The translations under genes were made by a program, and so were the position numbers. Positions 22,905-34,975 of a stretch of 64,000 nucleotides of DNA are shown one piece after another. Each line of letters opens with the position of its first letter. Position 1 is the first letter of the stretch. Below the pieces are notes generated by a model. That model was not told where the DNA came from and searched no databases. It saw nothing but the letters and a program-made list of their open reading frames with translations. Source of the stretch: Vicia villosa (taxonomy: Eukaryota; Streptophyta; Magnoliopsida; Fabales; Fabaceae); NCBI RefSeq assembly GCF_029867415.1, contig NW_026705762.1, positions 186,001-250,000 on the forward strand. The letters run 5' to 3'.

Positions 22905-23044
22905 AATATATTTGGGGGCGACCGTTGTTGAACTGTCGCAATTTTCTTTTAAGGGCAGTTGGGCCTACAACCGTCGTACAATGTTTCCGATTTTTTTAAA
23001 ATTATGTCGCAACCTATATGTCGCAAAAAAAAATTCTTGTAGTG
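22905..23044 (-). mobile_element. CACTA-like DNA transposon end
   Basis: On the minus strand the segment starts CACTACAAGAATTTTTTTTTG followed by repeated TGCGACA-type subterminal words (GCGACATATAGG, GCGACATAATT, GCGACAGTTC). CACTACAAGAA is the usual terminus of plant CACTA (En/Spm) elements. No matching opposite end was found in the window, so only one terminus is present or the partner is lost. Confidence 0.65.
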
Positions 23045-23872
23045 TGAGATGGAGAAAAAATTAATATTTAAAAATAAAGATTTTGTCTCTTGAATTAAAA
23101 TAATGATTGATTAACTAAAATAAATATTTTCTTGTTAGTGACCCGTGAGATAAATACATTTTTCATCATGCTAATTAAATTAAAAAAATACATTATACAA
23201 AGAAATCTAAAATGAATTACTTAATTATTAAATAATTATACAAAGAAAAAATTGATCCATGAGACGGAAAGAGAATAAAAAAAATTTTAATATTTGAAAA
23301 AATAAATAAAATATGTATTATGTTGATAGTGACCCGTAAACTACGACATAGTATCAAGTAAATTTATTTAATATTGTATCATATATATTTAAAAACATGT
23401 AAATTTAAAATGAACGATTCAATTATAAATGAATAATAATCATAAATATGCAACTATATTATATTTTCAATTGAAATTGTACTTTATAAAGAGAAAGAGA
23501 ATCAGGTAGTGTATTATGTTTTTAAAATTAAAAAAATACATTATACAAATAAATTTAAAATGAATTACTTAATTATTAAATAATTAAGCAAAGAAAAAAA
23601 TTGATCCATGAGACGGAAAAAGAATAAAAAGAATTTTAACATTTGAAAAAATAAATAAAATATGTATTATGTTGATAGTGACCCGTAAACTACAACCTAA
23701 TATCATGTAAATTTATTTAATATTATATAAAATATATTTAAAAATATGTAAATTTAAAATAAATGATTCAATTATAAATGAATATAATAATCATAAATAT
23801 GCAACTATATTATATTTTCAATTGAAATTGTACTTTATAAGGAGAGAGAAAATGAGGTAGTGTATTATGTTG
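23045..23872. repeat. 347-bp tandem duplication with a third partial copy
   Basis: 23178-23524 and 23525-23872 are direct copies, about 93% identical by eye, both with GATCCATGAGACGG and GATAGTGACCCGTAAACTAC. A diverged partial copy with GTTAGTGACCCGTGAGATAA precedes them at about 23045-23177. No coding potential; very AT-rich. Confidence 0.85.
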
Positions 23873-24534
23873 TAGAAAGTTGGTGGACCAATGAGAGTGA
23901 AACACTTGGTGCAAAAGGTAAAAAGGTGAAGGGTTGTTTTGTTAGTTACCAAATTGTCTATTTTGTAGTGTAAATTTATTTTGAGGAAAGGACAATTTAG
24001 GAAGTTTGGTCAATTTTTTAATATATGTTAGATAGTAGAGTAGATAGTAGATAGTAGATATATAAAAATAAACAACTATTATTGCAAAGAAAAGACAATA
24101 CATACACGTGACATTTAAGAATGAAAAACTAAAATAAGCTAGTCAACTAACCATGGAATATAATTAACATCACTCTATCCTGGATAGTTATTATGTAAGA
24201 AAATTGAATTGTGTAACAATTGAATTTAAATATGATCATAACCTAATTCATAATTATATGGAATCTATGTTGAAAACTCATCAGCATATACATCAAGTAG
24301 AATACTATGTATATGAAATTGTGCAAGATGCGCGTTTAGCTTACATATTATATTGAATATCAATGTATTTGAAAAGTTGTATGAGATTCACATTAGTGTA
24401 TAGATAGGTGTAATAATTGACATTATGAGAAAGAATCTAATAAATGATTATGCTACTTGGACAGAAAGGGCAATCTCATCTCATGTTCAAACTTAATTGA
24501 TTAAATGCATTTTGTGTTCAACTTTAATATATTA

Positions 24535-24705
24535 GGGTCTTGCTAACCAGTGCCCTCAGAGTAATGGTTAAGCATTCCAAAAAAAAGAATTTATAGAAAA
24601 TATAATATTTTAATTTTCGAGGCATTAAATATGCAAATTACTGAGATAAATTTACTATTTTCAAAGTCTTAATCATTGCCCTGAGGGCACTGGTTAGCAT
24701 TTCCC
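24535..24705. mobile_element. 171-bp MITE, Tourist/Harbinger-like
   Basis: Terminal inverted repeats GGG(T/A)(C/A)(T/A)TGCTAACCAGTGCCCTCA are present at both ends, followed inward by a second imperfect inverted phrase (GTAATGGTTAAG / CTTAATCATTGC). TTA lies on each side (24532-24534 and 24706-24708), the 3-bp duplication expected for PIF/Harbinger. The interior is AT-rich and non-coding. Confidence 0.8.
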
Positions 24706-26060
24706 TTAATATTATTGCATATTTGCAATACTTATGGGTCATGGTTTTTGGGTAATGCTGACAATGAATTCAATTAATTCAAAAATAGTTTGGAATTCGA
24801 TTCGATAATTAAATCGTTGAATTAGATTCGTAAACCAAACGAGCTGAATAAGAGCGAAAAAATAAGTTTGTTAATTAAATGAGTTGAATTTGAACAATAC
24901 ATAGTTTGACTAGTTAGGTACATGAGTCAATTTGATTATATATGAGAATGATTATATTATCTTTTAGAGCAGGCTTAACGATTTACTCCAAATTTTAACC
25001 CTATATTTTCTTTTAATCTAACGATTTTAAATGATAATTTGTATTCTCAAGTGAGTAAAATATTATTAAAAATAATTATATAAATAAAATGGACATCATA
25101 TAAACTTTAATTAAGTAATTTTTGAATTAGACTTGAAAGTTGTGTAGTTTTTGATTTAGTAGATTTTTAAGACAAATTTAAATTAAAATATGATAATTTT
25201 TATTTTATTTCAATATTTCTTATTAAAAAAATATTAATTTAAAATGTCAAATATATTAAAAAAAATTATAAAAAATATCATTTAAGTTCGTGAAGCAAAC
25301 GATATGAACCTCAAGTTGAGTCGAATTGTTCGTGAAGTTATAACGGGTCGAGGTTTAGCTTAAAAAAAATTATGTCGAACTTGAACCGAAATTTGAACTG
25401 AACCAATTATTAACAAGTCGAACCAAACTGAGACAAATCGAGTTATATCCAGCCTTAATTTTGATTAAGAAGAGAATTGACAAGTCTAGTTAAATGACTC
25501 TCCGAGATGTAATTTTCTTTCAAATTTTTAACGACACTGACTAATTTTTTTTAATACAACATATACTTAAGTATGCTTGTGGTTCTCTTAAATATCTCTA
25601 ATTTTATTTTAAGTCCTTCAAAATACTTCCTTTAAAGAATAGTCCTCCTAAGAAATTTCATCTACATTTTTACTCCTCCGGTTAAAAGAGTCACTAAAAT
25701 CGTCGCTAATTAGTAAACAGTCGTTAATTTTGTCGTAAGTTACAAGAGAAATCAAAAGTGTAGAATTTTTTTTAAAAAGACAATCTTTGAAGAAAATTTT
25801 TTGAGGAATTAAAACTAAAATATAAGATATTTAATAGGATCATATACATATTTAACCCTACACACTTAAAAATATTACACCTTTTCTCTACAACCTGTAT
25901 TAAATATTATGATAAAGGCTTAATAAATTATTTTTCTCTCTTGAAAGTAAATAATCAAAATAATACTACTTCTTAATCTTAATAAGCTTAATAATACTAC
26001 AAATTTGTTGATCTATGTGTTTTGGTCGATGAGACCGCATATTCAAAGACAATAAAATTT
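24706..26060. other. AT-rich intergenic DNA
   Basis: No open frame with a recognisable motif and no RNA gene. Stretches such as TTGAATTAGATTCGTAAACC at about 24825 and their later variants are low-complexity phrases repeated loosely, without ends I could define. Confidence 0.5.
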
Positions 26061-26068
26061 AATATTGA

Positions 26069-26413
26069 AAAATGGATGAGTTAATGATTGTAAAAGGGGC
26101 AAAGTGGAGAGCATTTGGTTGACAATAATATGGAGTCTATGGTTGAAAAGGAATGATATTATTTTTAAGGGTAATATTTGAAATGCTAGAGATGTGGTTT
26201 GGGATTGTAAGGCTCTTATTTGGAGATGGTCTTTTGTAAGGAATATTACTCATCTCAATTGTAACTTCTATGAGTTAAGCTAAAACTCTTTGCTATACTT
26301 AACTTAGGTTCTATTTGGTAGGTAATCTTCTTTCTTTTAGGCTTGTTTTATCCTCTTTTATAATCGTGTTTTGGACTTTTGTTCCGCTTCAATACAATTT
26401 GATTACAAAAAAA
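26069..26413 (+). pseudogene. 5'-truncated LINE (L1-type) tail with poly(A)
   Basis: A frame from about 26108 reads the typical C-terminal part of plant L1 ORF2 (WLTIIWSLWLKRNDIIFKG, then a stop, then NARDVVWDCKALIWRW and a Cys/Asn motif ending at TAA, about 26281). A 3' untranslated region and a run of A follow (26406-26415). AATATTGA at 26061-26068 and 26414-26421 is a likely 8-bp target duplication, so nearly all of the LINE was lost at insertion. Confidence 0.75.
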
Positions 26414-26421
26414 AATATTGA

Positions 26422-27540
26422 GCGGCATGCTTAAGAACATTGGTATTATTCCACAATTTCATAATATGAAATCGTGTAAAGGAAAATTATATGGCATAAT
26501 ATAAATTGAGTAGGATAATAAATTTTGTAGTATGTTACCTTTAGTAGTATTCATTACTACTAATAATATTTGTTACACAAATTTTTTACCTTATCAAGCA
26601 AACAGTCGAGATGTAAATAATAGACACACCATATTTTAATTTTTAAAAAAAAATATTATTTATTCCTTTAGTTGAGCTGAAAAGCGAGGAGACTAATATT
26701 CAGGGGACACGACTTTGAATCTCAACAACTACATTGTAGTAACTTTTATTTTTGGTTTTAACCTATTACCTCTGTTGAGATGACAACTAAGGAAAAAAGT
26801 ATTGATCAACCCCCTTTTGAATTCCAACAAGAACATTTTAACACATTTTATTTTTCATTTATGACCTATTACTTCAGTTGAGCTAGCAACCGATAAGAAA
26901 ATTTTTGTCCAATTTGATGAAAAACTATGTAACAATTCTTTATCATCAATTTATAAAGTAACAGCGGTGAAGATATTATTAACTCATCAATTCACAAAAA
27001 AAATCGTGATTCACGTGAAACCCTCACCAGTCAATCAGAACGTGAATTCCACAATGATACATCTTGGATACAAAGTGCTAAAACGTAAGGTTAACATAAT
27101 GAAAATAGTGATAATAAAAACACTTGCATGAAGTACAACACCATTCTCTGGGATGAATTACAAGAGCATGAAAATGTTTCAAGGTTTGTTTCTTAATGTA
27201 ATCTCTTCTCTTATAATTGCTTATTAAAAATGTTTAATGTTAGTCGAAAAAATAAGGACGAAACTAAATAATGTTAGTTGTTTTTGTTTGTCAAGTAAAA
27301 TGTTTATTATTGTTGTTATTGAGTTTTAATTTTAAATGATTCTAGTGACTTTGTGTATTTATTTTTGTTGCAGTTATTGAGATTTAATGTTTAACGATTC
27401 TATTAATTTTGTTGTTTTTGTTGAGATTTAATGTTTAACAATTATATTGATTTGTTTTTGTTGTTGTTGTTGTTGTTATTGTTGTTGAGATGTAATGTTT
27501 AGTGATTCTTTTGATTTTGTTTTTGATATTATTGTTATTG
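26422..27540. other. AT-rich intergenic DNA
   Basis: Contains loosely repeated phrases (GTTGAGCT near 26674 and 26877) and TTG-rich stretches at about 27366-27490. I found no gene. Confidence 0.5.
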
Positions 27541-27553
27541 TTGATGATGATGG

Positions 27554-27619
<66 letters not shown>

Positions 27620-27656
27620 GGAGGAGGAGGAGGAGGAGGAGGAGGAGGAGGAGGAG
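27541..27656. repeat. GAT microsatellite passing into GAG microsatellite
   Basis: About 26 GAT units are followed directly by about 13 GAG units. The open frame across it encodes only runs of Asp then Glu and is not a gene. Confidence 0.97.
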
Positions 27657-27719
27657 GGAAGAAGATTAAGAATTTGTCAACAAATTTAATGCTTTGCTGA
27701 TTGAAACGAAAAAATTAGT

Positions 27720-27911
27720 TAATAAAAAAAATGTAAATATAGTATATCACCTCGTGTACTATTACCAACCGAAGTAAAAACTCACTTTCACCTCAAATAT
27801 TAATTCCAACCGAGGATAAAATTTGCGCACTTCTCAGGTTGGAAAATCCAGAAAATATTTTTGATGAAGATCGAACTCATAACCAATACAATTTTTTTCT
27901 TGGGTGGCATT
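27720..27911. other. Possible DNA-transposon-like host sequence of the nest
   Basis: Has CCAACCGA(A/G)G and ACCTC words that recur at 31712-31776 (AAACCGAGTG) and 47356-47430 (ACCGAGATG, ACCGAGGTAAAA). These three pieces seem to be one older sequence split by the solo LTR and repeat X. Such CCGAGGT words are common in CACTA-like elements, but no terminus is seen. Confidence 0.3.
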
Positions 27912-30900
27912 TGTAACACGGGGAACTGACTTTATTGAAATGTCGCGGTAGACAAGAGTCGCCACCGACTTTTATTTTATCCAAATTTTAGAAAGGCTAA
28001 AAGAACAGGAAAAACCTTTTAAAAGAAAACTGAGTTCGGGGGGTAATTTATACAAAGGGAAGGTGTAAGGCACCCTTTGCATCCATGGTTTTCCATGGGC
28101 TCTTAATTGCTTTGCTCTTTAGTTTTGAAACCAAAAGTTTTAGAAATGTAGAAGAAGAAAATAAGGACTTTAGCTCGTAAATGAGCGTAGCCTTATTGGA
28201 GTTTTTTTAGAAAAGAGTAGAAAAGGGAATTTTAAAACAGAGCATGCAATTAAGGGCAAATTACCTGGTTAGATGAAAAATGTTCTTTTAGCCTTTCAGG
28301 GCTATCCATACCATAGGAGGGTAGGGAAGTCCTTATATTTGGAGGTTAAAGGGTCGTCGAATCATCGTTCGCCCCGAGACTGTCCCTGCCATAGAGGGGA
28401 AGGTAGTCTAAGGGAAGGATAAGAATAGCCATTGTTAGGCAACCAAAGGATACCTCAGCACTTCGTAGGCAACTTCGAGGGACGAGATCATATTAGCGAA
28501 TCGAAGGCAGCATCATTAGGACCTATGATCTTAAGAATGAACCGAGGGCAACATTGCTGAGGTATCCTCGTATTCGAGGGACTTGGCTATTCTACACTGA
28601 AAAACACAAGGCAACAAGGCAACAGGCAAAAAGAGGGGTACCATAAAAGGTGTGTGGGTGCACAATCACGTGATTAATTCAAAATAATTTATCTTGTAAG
28701 ATTAATTATTCTAAATTCAGTTCATAAGTTACACTCCCTAAATTACTAACCACGTAGTAATATAAACAAGGTTAAGTGCCTTCAAGGCCAAGCAATACAA
28801 ACCAGGAACAGTTACATAATAAGCCACGGGGATACGGAAAAAAAGCAATAAATATAAACCCCAATAAAGCAGCAAGTCTGACATAAGTAATAATAGAAAA
28901 AAGAGAAATAAAATAGATTGAATTTTAGGGTTACCGATTAATCGAGGTTTGACCGGTTGGTTAACCCTGAAAATTGGAAAAGGAAAAATAAACAACAAAG
29001 GGTGAGTGTAGGAGGAGTTCATTGACATTTGACAATAAACCCTAATTTACTTTATAAGGCAAAAAATAAATGAATAATAATAAAATCGGGGACTTAGCTT
29101 TTGATCTGATATGGCGCGTAGTCAGAGGAAGCCTGATGATAACCCTGAAAAACTGCACAAGAAAAACATTTCAGTGTAGGCATGATCTTCGTAAACCCTG
29201 ATTAGGGCACGAATTAACTATGATTAATAGGATAAATAAAATCGGATTAATTAATTATTGGTTTTTAAACCTAATTAATTAAATTGGTGAAAATAAGGTT
29301 TCGATTAAATATCCTAACCCTAATATCTATTTTTAATCAATGAATAAAAATGCTAACCTAATTAAATATTTAAACAATTAAATTAATCATTTAAATCCAA
29401 TAAAAATATTGTTAATAGAATGGTAGAAAAAATCAAACTTTCGATAAAAATAAACAATTGTAAAATTGTTATATAAAAAAATAATTAAGTTATAAAAATA
29501 AAAGTAAAAAAATAATTAAAATAATAAAAAAGAGAGTAAAAGAAATAAGTAAAAAAACATTTATATAATTAAAATAAGAAAAATTAGAAAAAAGACTTAG
29601 CTGATATTAGGTGTGGTTGCCTCCTGAGGGAGCACCATGGACCTGCGCTCTGGTCCCTTAGATCTGGCATTGATGTTGATCCAAGAACTGGTATCTGAAG
29701 GTGCATCGTGAGTCTTCACTGGCCATACGTATGGAATCAGTAGGCAGGTTATTTCATAAAAAAACATTGTAGGAAGGCAGGATCGAACCCGCGCCCCCAT
29801 AACCTTCAGACTCTTCGACTTGCCATTGGATCACTTTTGTTGCGCTGTAACTTATACACTCAAGATATTAAATATTGACAAATTAATTCATTCAAACTTT
29901 TAAAACAAACAGATCCGCGCCCAGGACCCTTCATCATCAACCTTTGTTTTTCTGGAAAAGACCTTTGCCCACGGTTTTTTTATGTGTGGCCATACACGTT
30001 CAACCTCACAACATGAAAATCATCAATAAATAACACAAATAGATAACCTAGAACAAAGGTAAACTCCCTTCCGAATCCAATAAAGACATTAGTTTCGTCT
30101 GATTTTGCCTGCATCTACAGTCCCCAATTTGGAGCTTGTGTAACCTAACAATGGTGGATCTTCAACTATGCAACGAATCTCAAATTAAAGTATCTAGAAA
30201 CGTCCCAAACAATCATCTAAAGCATACAATGCAATCAACATACATTAATAATGCGTTAATATATGCAAACGAAATTGAGTTTGGTGGAGACAAACCGTGA
30301 CCCTACCGCTTGCGATTCGGTATGCTTTGATTGAAGGTGATGATTGCAATCGCTTCAGGGATGATCTAGGAACACGATTCAACCTTCAAAACCCTTTGAA
30401 CTTGGTCCAATCTCCAAAACCGAATCCCTTTTTTCTTTGAAATTTTGAGTCTTTTGTGAGGGCTTTTGAGGCTGCAATCCTTGTAAATTTTCGTCCCCTC
30501 TCTGCATTGCACATCTTGTCTACTTATAGTGGATGGGATTAGGGTAATAAAATTGAACCCAATCTCCATGAATCAAGAGATTGATATTTGATAGAAATTT
30601 GGTTTCAATTCTTTCTAAACTTGGCTTAGACTTAATCTTCTCTCACCAATCTTATTTTTCACGAATTTAATCCACATATATGGTATGATTGATGATTGAT
30701 TCTGATTAGAATACCCTCCTAGATCAAATCTTTAATTACTATATTAACTATTTGATTTATATCATTTTTAAAATAAATAAAAACCAATATAAAATCAAAT
30801 AAAAATCATAAGTTCATGGCATTGAGATTAGATCTTCTTGATAACTTGAGGAACAAGATTGGGTCATGAAAAGTTGGGCCTCTTTGCGAGAAAACTCATT

Positions 30901-31706
30901 TTGGAGCCTTTTGCTTCACATTTTTTCTCTTAAAATTGTCCAACTTTAACAAGGCATATCTCCCTCAATTTTTAAGATATGGAAGAGTTCTAGGACTTTT
31001 TGGAAACCTCAAGATGTCCTCTATAAGCCACTTTGGAAGCTTTTTCTCATTTGAGGATTTTATCTTTATGATATGAGCTTTGACAAAAAACTGCTTTTGG
31101 TTGACTTTCAAAAAGGACCTATAAGCTTTTAATCCATATCTCTCAAATTAAGCATTTTTAGACTTGGCATGTGAGATACAAAATTGTAGAGAATTCAATT
31201 TCCTTCAAAATGAGCTTTGGATGAGACATTTTTGATATTCCATGTGAAAGTTATGGCTGGTCAAAGTTCAGTTGACTTTCTCCTATGAAAACCCTAATTT
31301 AGAAACTTTTGGTTTTGTTGATTTCTGATCTTTTCTTGATGAATCATGATCAATCCTTGATCAAATGATGAATTACACTTCAAAATAAGGTTGTTGACAA
31401 AAAATCAGGAGTTTTGACAGTACTTTGACCACAGTTGACTTTTAGGTCAATCTAGTCGACTGTTGACTTTCTGAGCAATTGAGTGGTTAATCCTTGGAAT
31501 TGAAACTTGAATTTTGTCATGGAGATAGTTTGAAACATCATAAGCCATATGAAATGATTTGGAGCTTTTGATTCATTCATTTTCTTCAGAGAAGTCAAAA
31601 CCCTAATTCCTTAAACCATTGTTTAGGAGGAGGTGTCTTTGAGCATTGAACTTTGACATGAGTTTGATTTTAGAGAAATAAGATGGGAAAATTTTGGGGT
31701 ATGACA
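27912..31706 (-). repeat. Ogre-type solo LTR 1 (3.8 kb, TSD GCATT)
   Basis: On the minus strand it starts TGTCATACCCC (31706) and ends GTGTTACA (27912), as in the LTR of element Z. GCATT occurs on both sides (27907-27911 and 31707-31711), a perfect target duplication, and there is no PBS, interior or second LTR. This is the product expected from recombination between the two LTRs of a full element. It is similar to Z's LTR along its length but clearly diverged, so it belongs to a related subfamily. It contains a tRNA-like module at 29779-29833. Confidence 0.92.
29779..29833 (-). promoter_or_regulatory. tRNA-like A/B-box module in solo LTR 1
   Basis: On the minus strand, TGATCCAATGG (A-box-like, 29833-29823) is followed 32 bases later by GGGTTCGATCC (B-box-like, 29790-29780). 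Both lie in the sense direction of the LTR, and a related module sits at the equivalent place in Z's LTR. The flanks do not form a full tRNA acceptor stem, so this is not an intact tRNA gene. Confidence 0.5.
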
Positions 31707-31776
31707 GCATTTCAACCAAGAGGGAAAATGGCACACTTTATATAACACTTTTCTTTACCTCAATCATCAAACCGAG

Positions 31777-32296
31777 TGATTGGTTGATTAGCAAGTGTAC
31801 TACTTTTTAACCGATGTAGTAATTAAAGTGGAGGTTATCCAAGTATCGATCTCGAGGACTGTTGTGACCTATAAGAGGCAATTATAATTCAATTGAACAA
31901 AAGAATATCGGGTATTGATTTGGGTTGATTTTATTAACTTAAAATGAAAATAATAAAATTAAGCAAAAAGTAAGTTGATTTGATACAAGAATGATGGAAT
32001 ATGCTAGGGTAGATGTATGAACTGCCTTGTGAATCATGTAACTGCTATTTTACGAAAGATTCATTAATATGCTTAAGTATCAATTCTCAATATTAGTTTA
32101 CCCTAATTCCTTAGGTGTAAACCTTTTTGATATTAAAATTCAGTTTTAATTCCTTGACCACTAAATCGCATATCAATATCTATATGAATATAACCAAGAA
32201 TAGATGATCACTACAGTTAAATCCTTATTCCTAAGTGGTTTACCGATAGTGTTGAAATTCAAAAAGCGTTAAGGTGGTTTGTCCGACCTAACCTTA
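31777..32296 (-). repeat. Repeat X, left part (LTR-like)
   Basis: Begins TGATTGGTTG after CCGAG (31772-31776) and runs to the Y insertion point. Together with 46476-47355 it makes a unit of about 1.4 kb. It carries GCAAGTGTACTACTTTT and a TATCGATCTCGAGGAC phrase seen in many plant LTRs. No PBS or coding sequence is visible, so a solo LTR on the minus strand is the best guess. Confidence 0.5.
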
Positions 32297-33207
32297 TGTT
32301 AGCTGAAGATTTCGTTTTATATTATTTATCCTTCGAAGAAGTAGAAACTCGAAGGAAAGATGGTTACTGATGGCCATCCCTTAAAAATAAAAGAATGGCT
32401 ACTGATGGTCATGCTTCGAGAGTAAAGATTTCTAAGTTCACTATGAAGATAATGAATATTGAAAGCTAGTGAAAAGTATGTGTCTTCGGGGACTTAGACA
32501 AATTTGTAAATATATTCAAGTATTACTACTTAGCGTGTTTTTTTCGTAGTGTTTGTTTAATACACTGCCACGCGTCGAAGACAGACTCAGGCGGGAAGAT
32601 TTGAAATTCGAAGACGGTTTCGTAACTGTCCAAGTAACAGATGGCATCGCTTTTTATGAGAAACGTGGCAGCAGATTAGTATAGGACCGTTAAGGTCGAA
32701 ACTAGTATAAATAGGAGTCTTAGTGTTAGGATTCTGTGTGTTCATTTTGTACAAATCACTCACATATTTACTCAAGTATCAAGCGTTAAGAGAAAGAGTT
32801 CGCTGAGAAAATGTACGTATGACACCACCATTTTAATACATGTGTATTACCCTTTGCTTTTAAATATTTTCCAGAATTACTGCATTTCGTTTACTTCTTG
32901 CCATTTACATTTCTGTATCTTTACTTTAACGTCATTTACTTTCGAATTACTTTCATGTTATTTACTTTCAAAGTCTTTTACATTTCTGCAGTTTAAGATT
33001 CTTTACGTTTCAATAGTCCTTTTAATTTTCTATGTTATGTTACTTATCTTTTCGCTGAAATCACATTTATATATAACAAAGTGATTGTCAAGACTATTTG
33101 TTCTTTAATCGAACAACGCTTATTGAAGAAGACAAATAATGAATATGGTTCGAATGAACGTTGATGACAATCTTCTTGACTATGTGTCCTAGGATCAATC
33201 TAGTCGA
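32297..33207 (+). repeat. Element Y 5' LTR, 3' end deleted
   Basis: Starts TGTTAGCTGAAG and matches 45480-46396 up to the bases GA at 33206-33207, where it joins Z's LTR. Length 911 bp against 917 in the other copy, the difference being one 6-bp indel (AGAAGT near 45836). TATAAATAGG at 32706-32715 is the promoter candidate. Confidence 0.9.
32706..32715 (+). promoter_or_regulatory. TATA box of element Y LTR
   Basis: TATAAATAGG, identical at 45895-45904 in the other LTR, about 410 bp from the LTR start. A good plant TATA consensus with a plausible start site about 30 bp downstream. Confidence 0.6.
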
Positions 33208-33956
33208 CAAGGCCTATCTCCCTCAATTTTTGAGGTATGGAAGTGTTCTAAGACATTTTAGAAACCTTGGAGAGTCCTCTAACCAGTGTCTTTGGTCTCA
33301 TATCAAAATCATTTTCCATGCTCCTTGTATGTCCTTTTTGAAAAAAGTGACTTTTGTTGACTTTTGAAAAGGACCTGTAATGTATGAAGTCATATCTCTT
33401 AAACCATTGACCTACGAGCTCCGACTCTTGGACCATTGGATAGAGGAATGAATTCCCTTTAAAATGAGCTTTAGTGGGAATTTTTCTGATGAAGTATGAA
33501 TATTTGGTGAATTTCCAAAGTTTGGTTGACTTTTTCAGTTCATGCCCAAAATAGTAACTTTTGACTTTTGACTTTTCTGATCTTTCCTCGCATCATCATG
33601 ATCAAACCTTGATCAAATGATGATTTTAGGGTTATGAGGATGTTGTTGACCAAATATCTTGAATTTTGACTGTATATTGACTTGAAATGACTGTTTTGCC
33701 CTTGGGAGTCGACTGTTGACCTAATCAGGATTTGAGGGACTAAATTTGCTCTGTTTGACTTGAAACTTTATATGGAGATACTTTGGGATGTTAGTGACCC
33801 TATGGAACCATCTTGAGCCATTGATTCAATGATTTTCCATTGAATTAATCAAACCCTAGTTCAGAGCTTTTGTATAGGAGAGTGTGTTTTGGAGCTTTGT
33901 CTTTTGTTTTGATTTTATGTGTGGAAAATAACATGGGAAAATTTTGGGGTATGACA
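33208..33956 (-). repeat. Element Z 3' LTR, truncated
   Basis: Matches 42924-43665 almost exactly. It starts (minus) TGTCATACCCC at 33956 and is cut at 33207 where Y's 5' LTR begins. About 3.1 kb of this LTR is missing. Confidence 0.92.
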
Positions 33957-33968
33957 GCTGCCCCTGTT
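33957..33968 (-). other. Polypurine tract of element Z
   Basis: On the minus strand ACAGGGGCAGC abuts the LTR start TGTCATACCCC, as in element A. Confidence 0.75.
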
Positions 33969-34177
33969 CAATTATCTTAAACCTGAAGATGTAGAGTGGT
34001 CTGTATGCCAGTCCGTATCTGAAGGTGGAAGATGATTGAACACTAGAATACCAAGAAATTTGCCCTATTTGCAGTAGGGACTTTTGTCGGCGATGGGTTT
34101 GTAGATGCCATCTGATAGTTGTTGGAGTATGGATTGTTGCAAAATTTCTGCTTTTGTTGTCTTCCCTTTTTTGAATG

Positions 34178-34975
34178 TTGAGGAACCGTCAAAGGTATCG
34201 ACTCAAATCTGTGTTGGGTTGTTTAAGGAACCGTCAAAGGTATCGACTTAAATCTGTGTTGGGTTGTTTAAGGAACCGTCAAAGGTATCGACTTAAATCT
34301 GTGTTGGGTTGTTTAAGGAACCGTCAAAGGTATCGACTTAAATTTGAAGCATATCATTGAGGCACCGTCAAAGGTATCGACTCAGATATGCAGATAGATT
34401 GTATAAGGAACCGTCAAAGGTGTCGACTTATATCTGAAATGTGTTGTTAAGGAACCGTCAAAGGTATCGACTTAAATTTGAAGCATATCATTGAGGCACC
34501 GTCAAAGGTATCGACTCAGATATGCAGATAGATTGTATAAGGAACCGTCAAAGGTGTCGACTTATATCTGAAATGTGTTGTTAAGGAACCGTCAAAGGTG
34601 TCGACTTAACTCTTGATGTGGGTTGTTAAGGAACCGTCAAAGGTGTCGACTTAACTTTGAAGCATATCATTGAGGCACCGTCAAAGGTATCGACTCAGAT
34701 ATGCAGATAGATTGTATAAGGAACCGTCAAAGGTGTCGACTTATATCTGAAGCATATCATTGAGGCACCGTCAAAGGTATCGACTCAGATATGTAGATAG
34801 ATTGTATAAGGAACCGTCAAAGGTGTCGACTTATATCTGAAGTGTGTCGTTAAGGAACCGTCAAAGGTGTCGACTTAACTCTTGATATATTAAGGAACCG
34901 TCAAAGGTATCGACTTAATACTTGAAAATAGATTGTTAAGGAACCGTCAAAGGTGTCGACTTAACTCTTGTAAAT
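34178..34975 (-). repeat. About 44-bp tandem array before Z's PPT (18 units)
   Basis: Eighteen copies of the core CCGTCAAAGGT(A/G)TCGACT, mostly in AAGGAACC- units with every few units a GAGGCACC- variant. The alternation of variants suggests a higher-order unit of two or three repeats. Position just before the PPT matches the array of element A, but the sequence is unrelated. Confidence 0.93.

Noticed and set aside
26660..26930. Loose threefold repeat of a GTTGAGCT phrase
   Set aside because: Similarity too short and irregular to define a unit or ends.
27495..27689. Frame encoding poly-Asp then poly-Glu
   Set aside because: Simple GAT and GAG microsatellite, not a gene.
32842..33084. 80-codon Phe/Leu-rich frame, repeated at 46031-46273
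   Set aside because: Part of the two LTRs of element Y; AT-rich leader-like sequence without domain.
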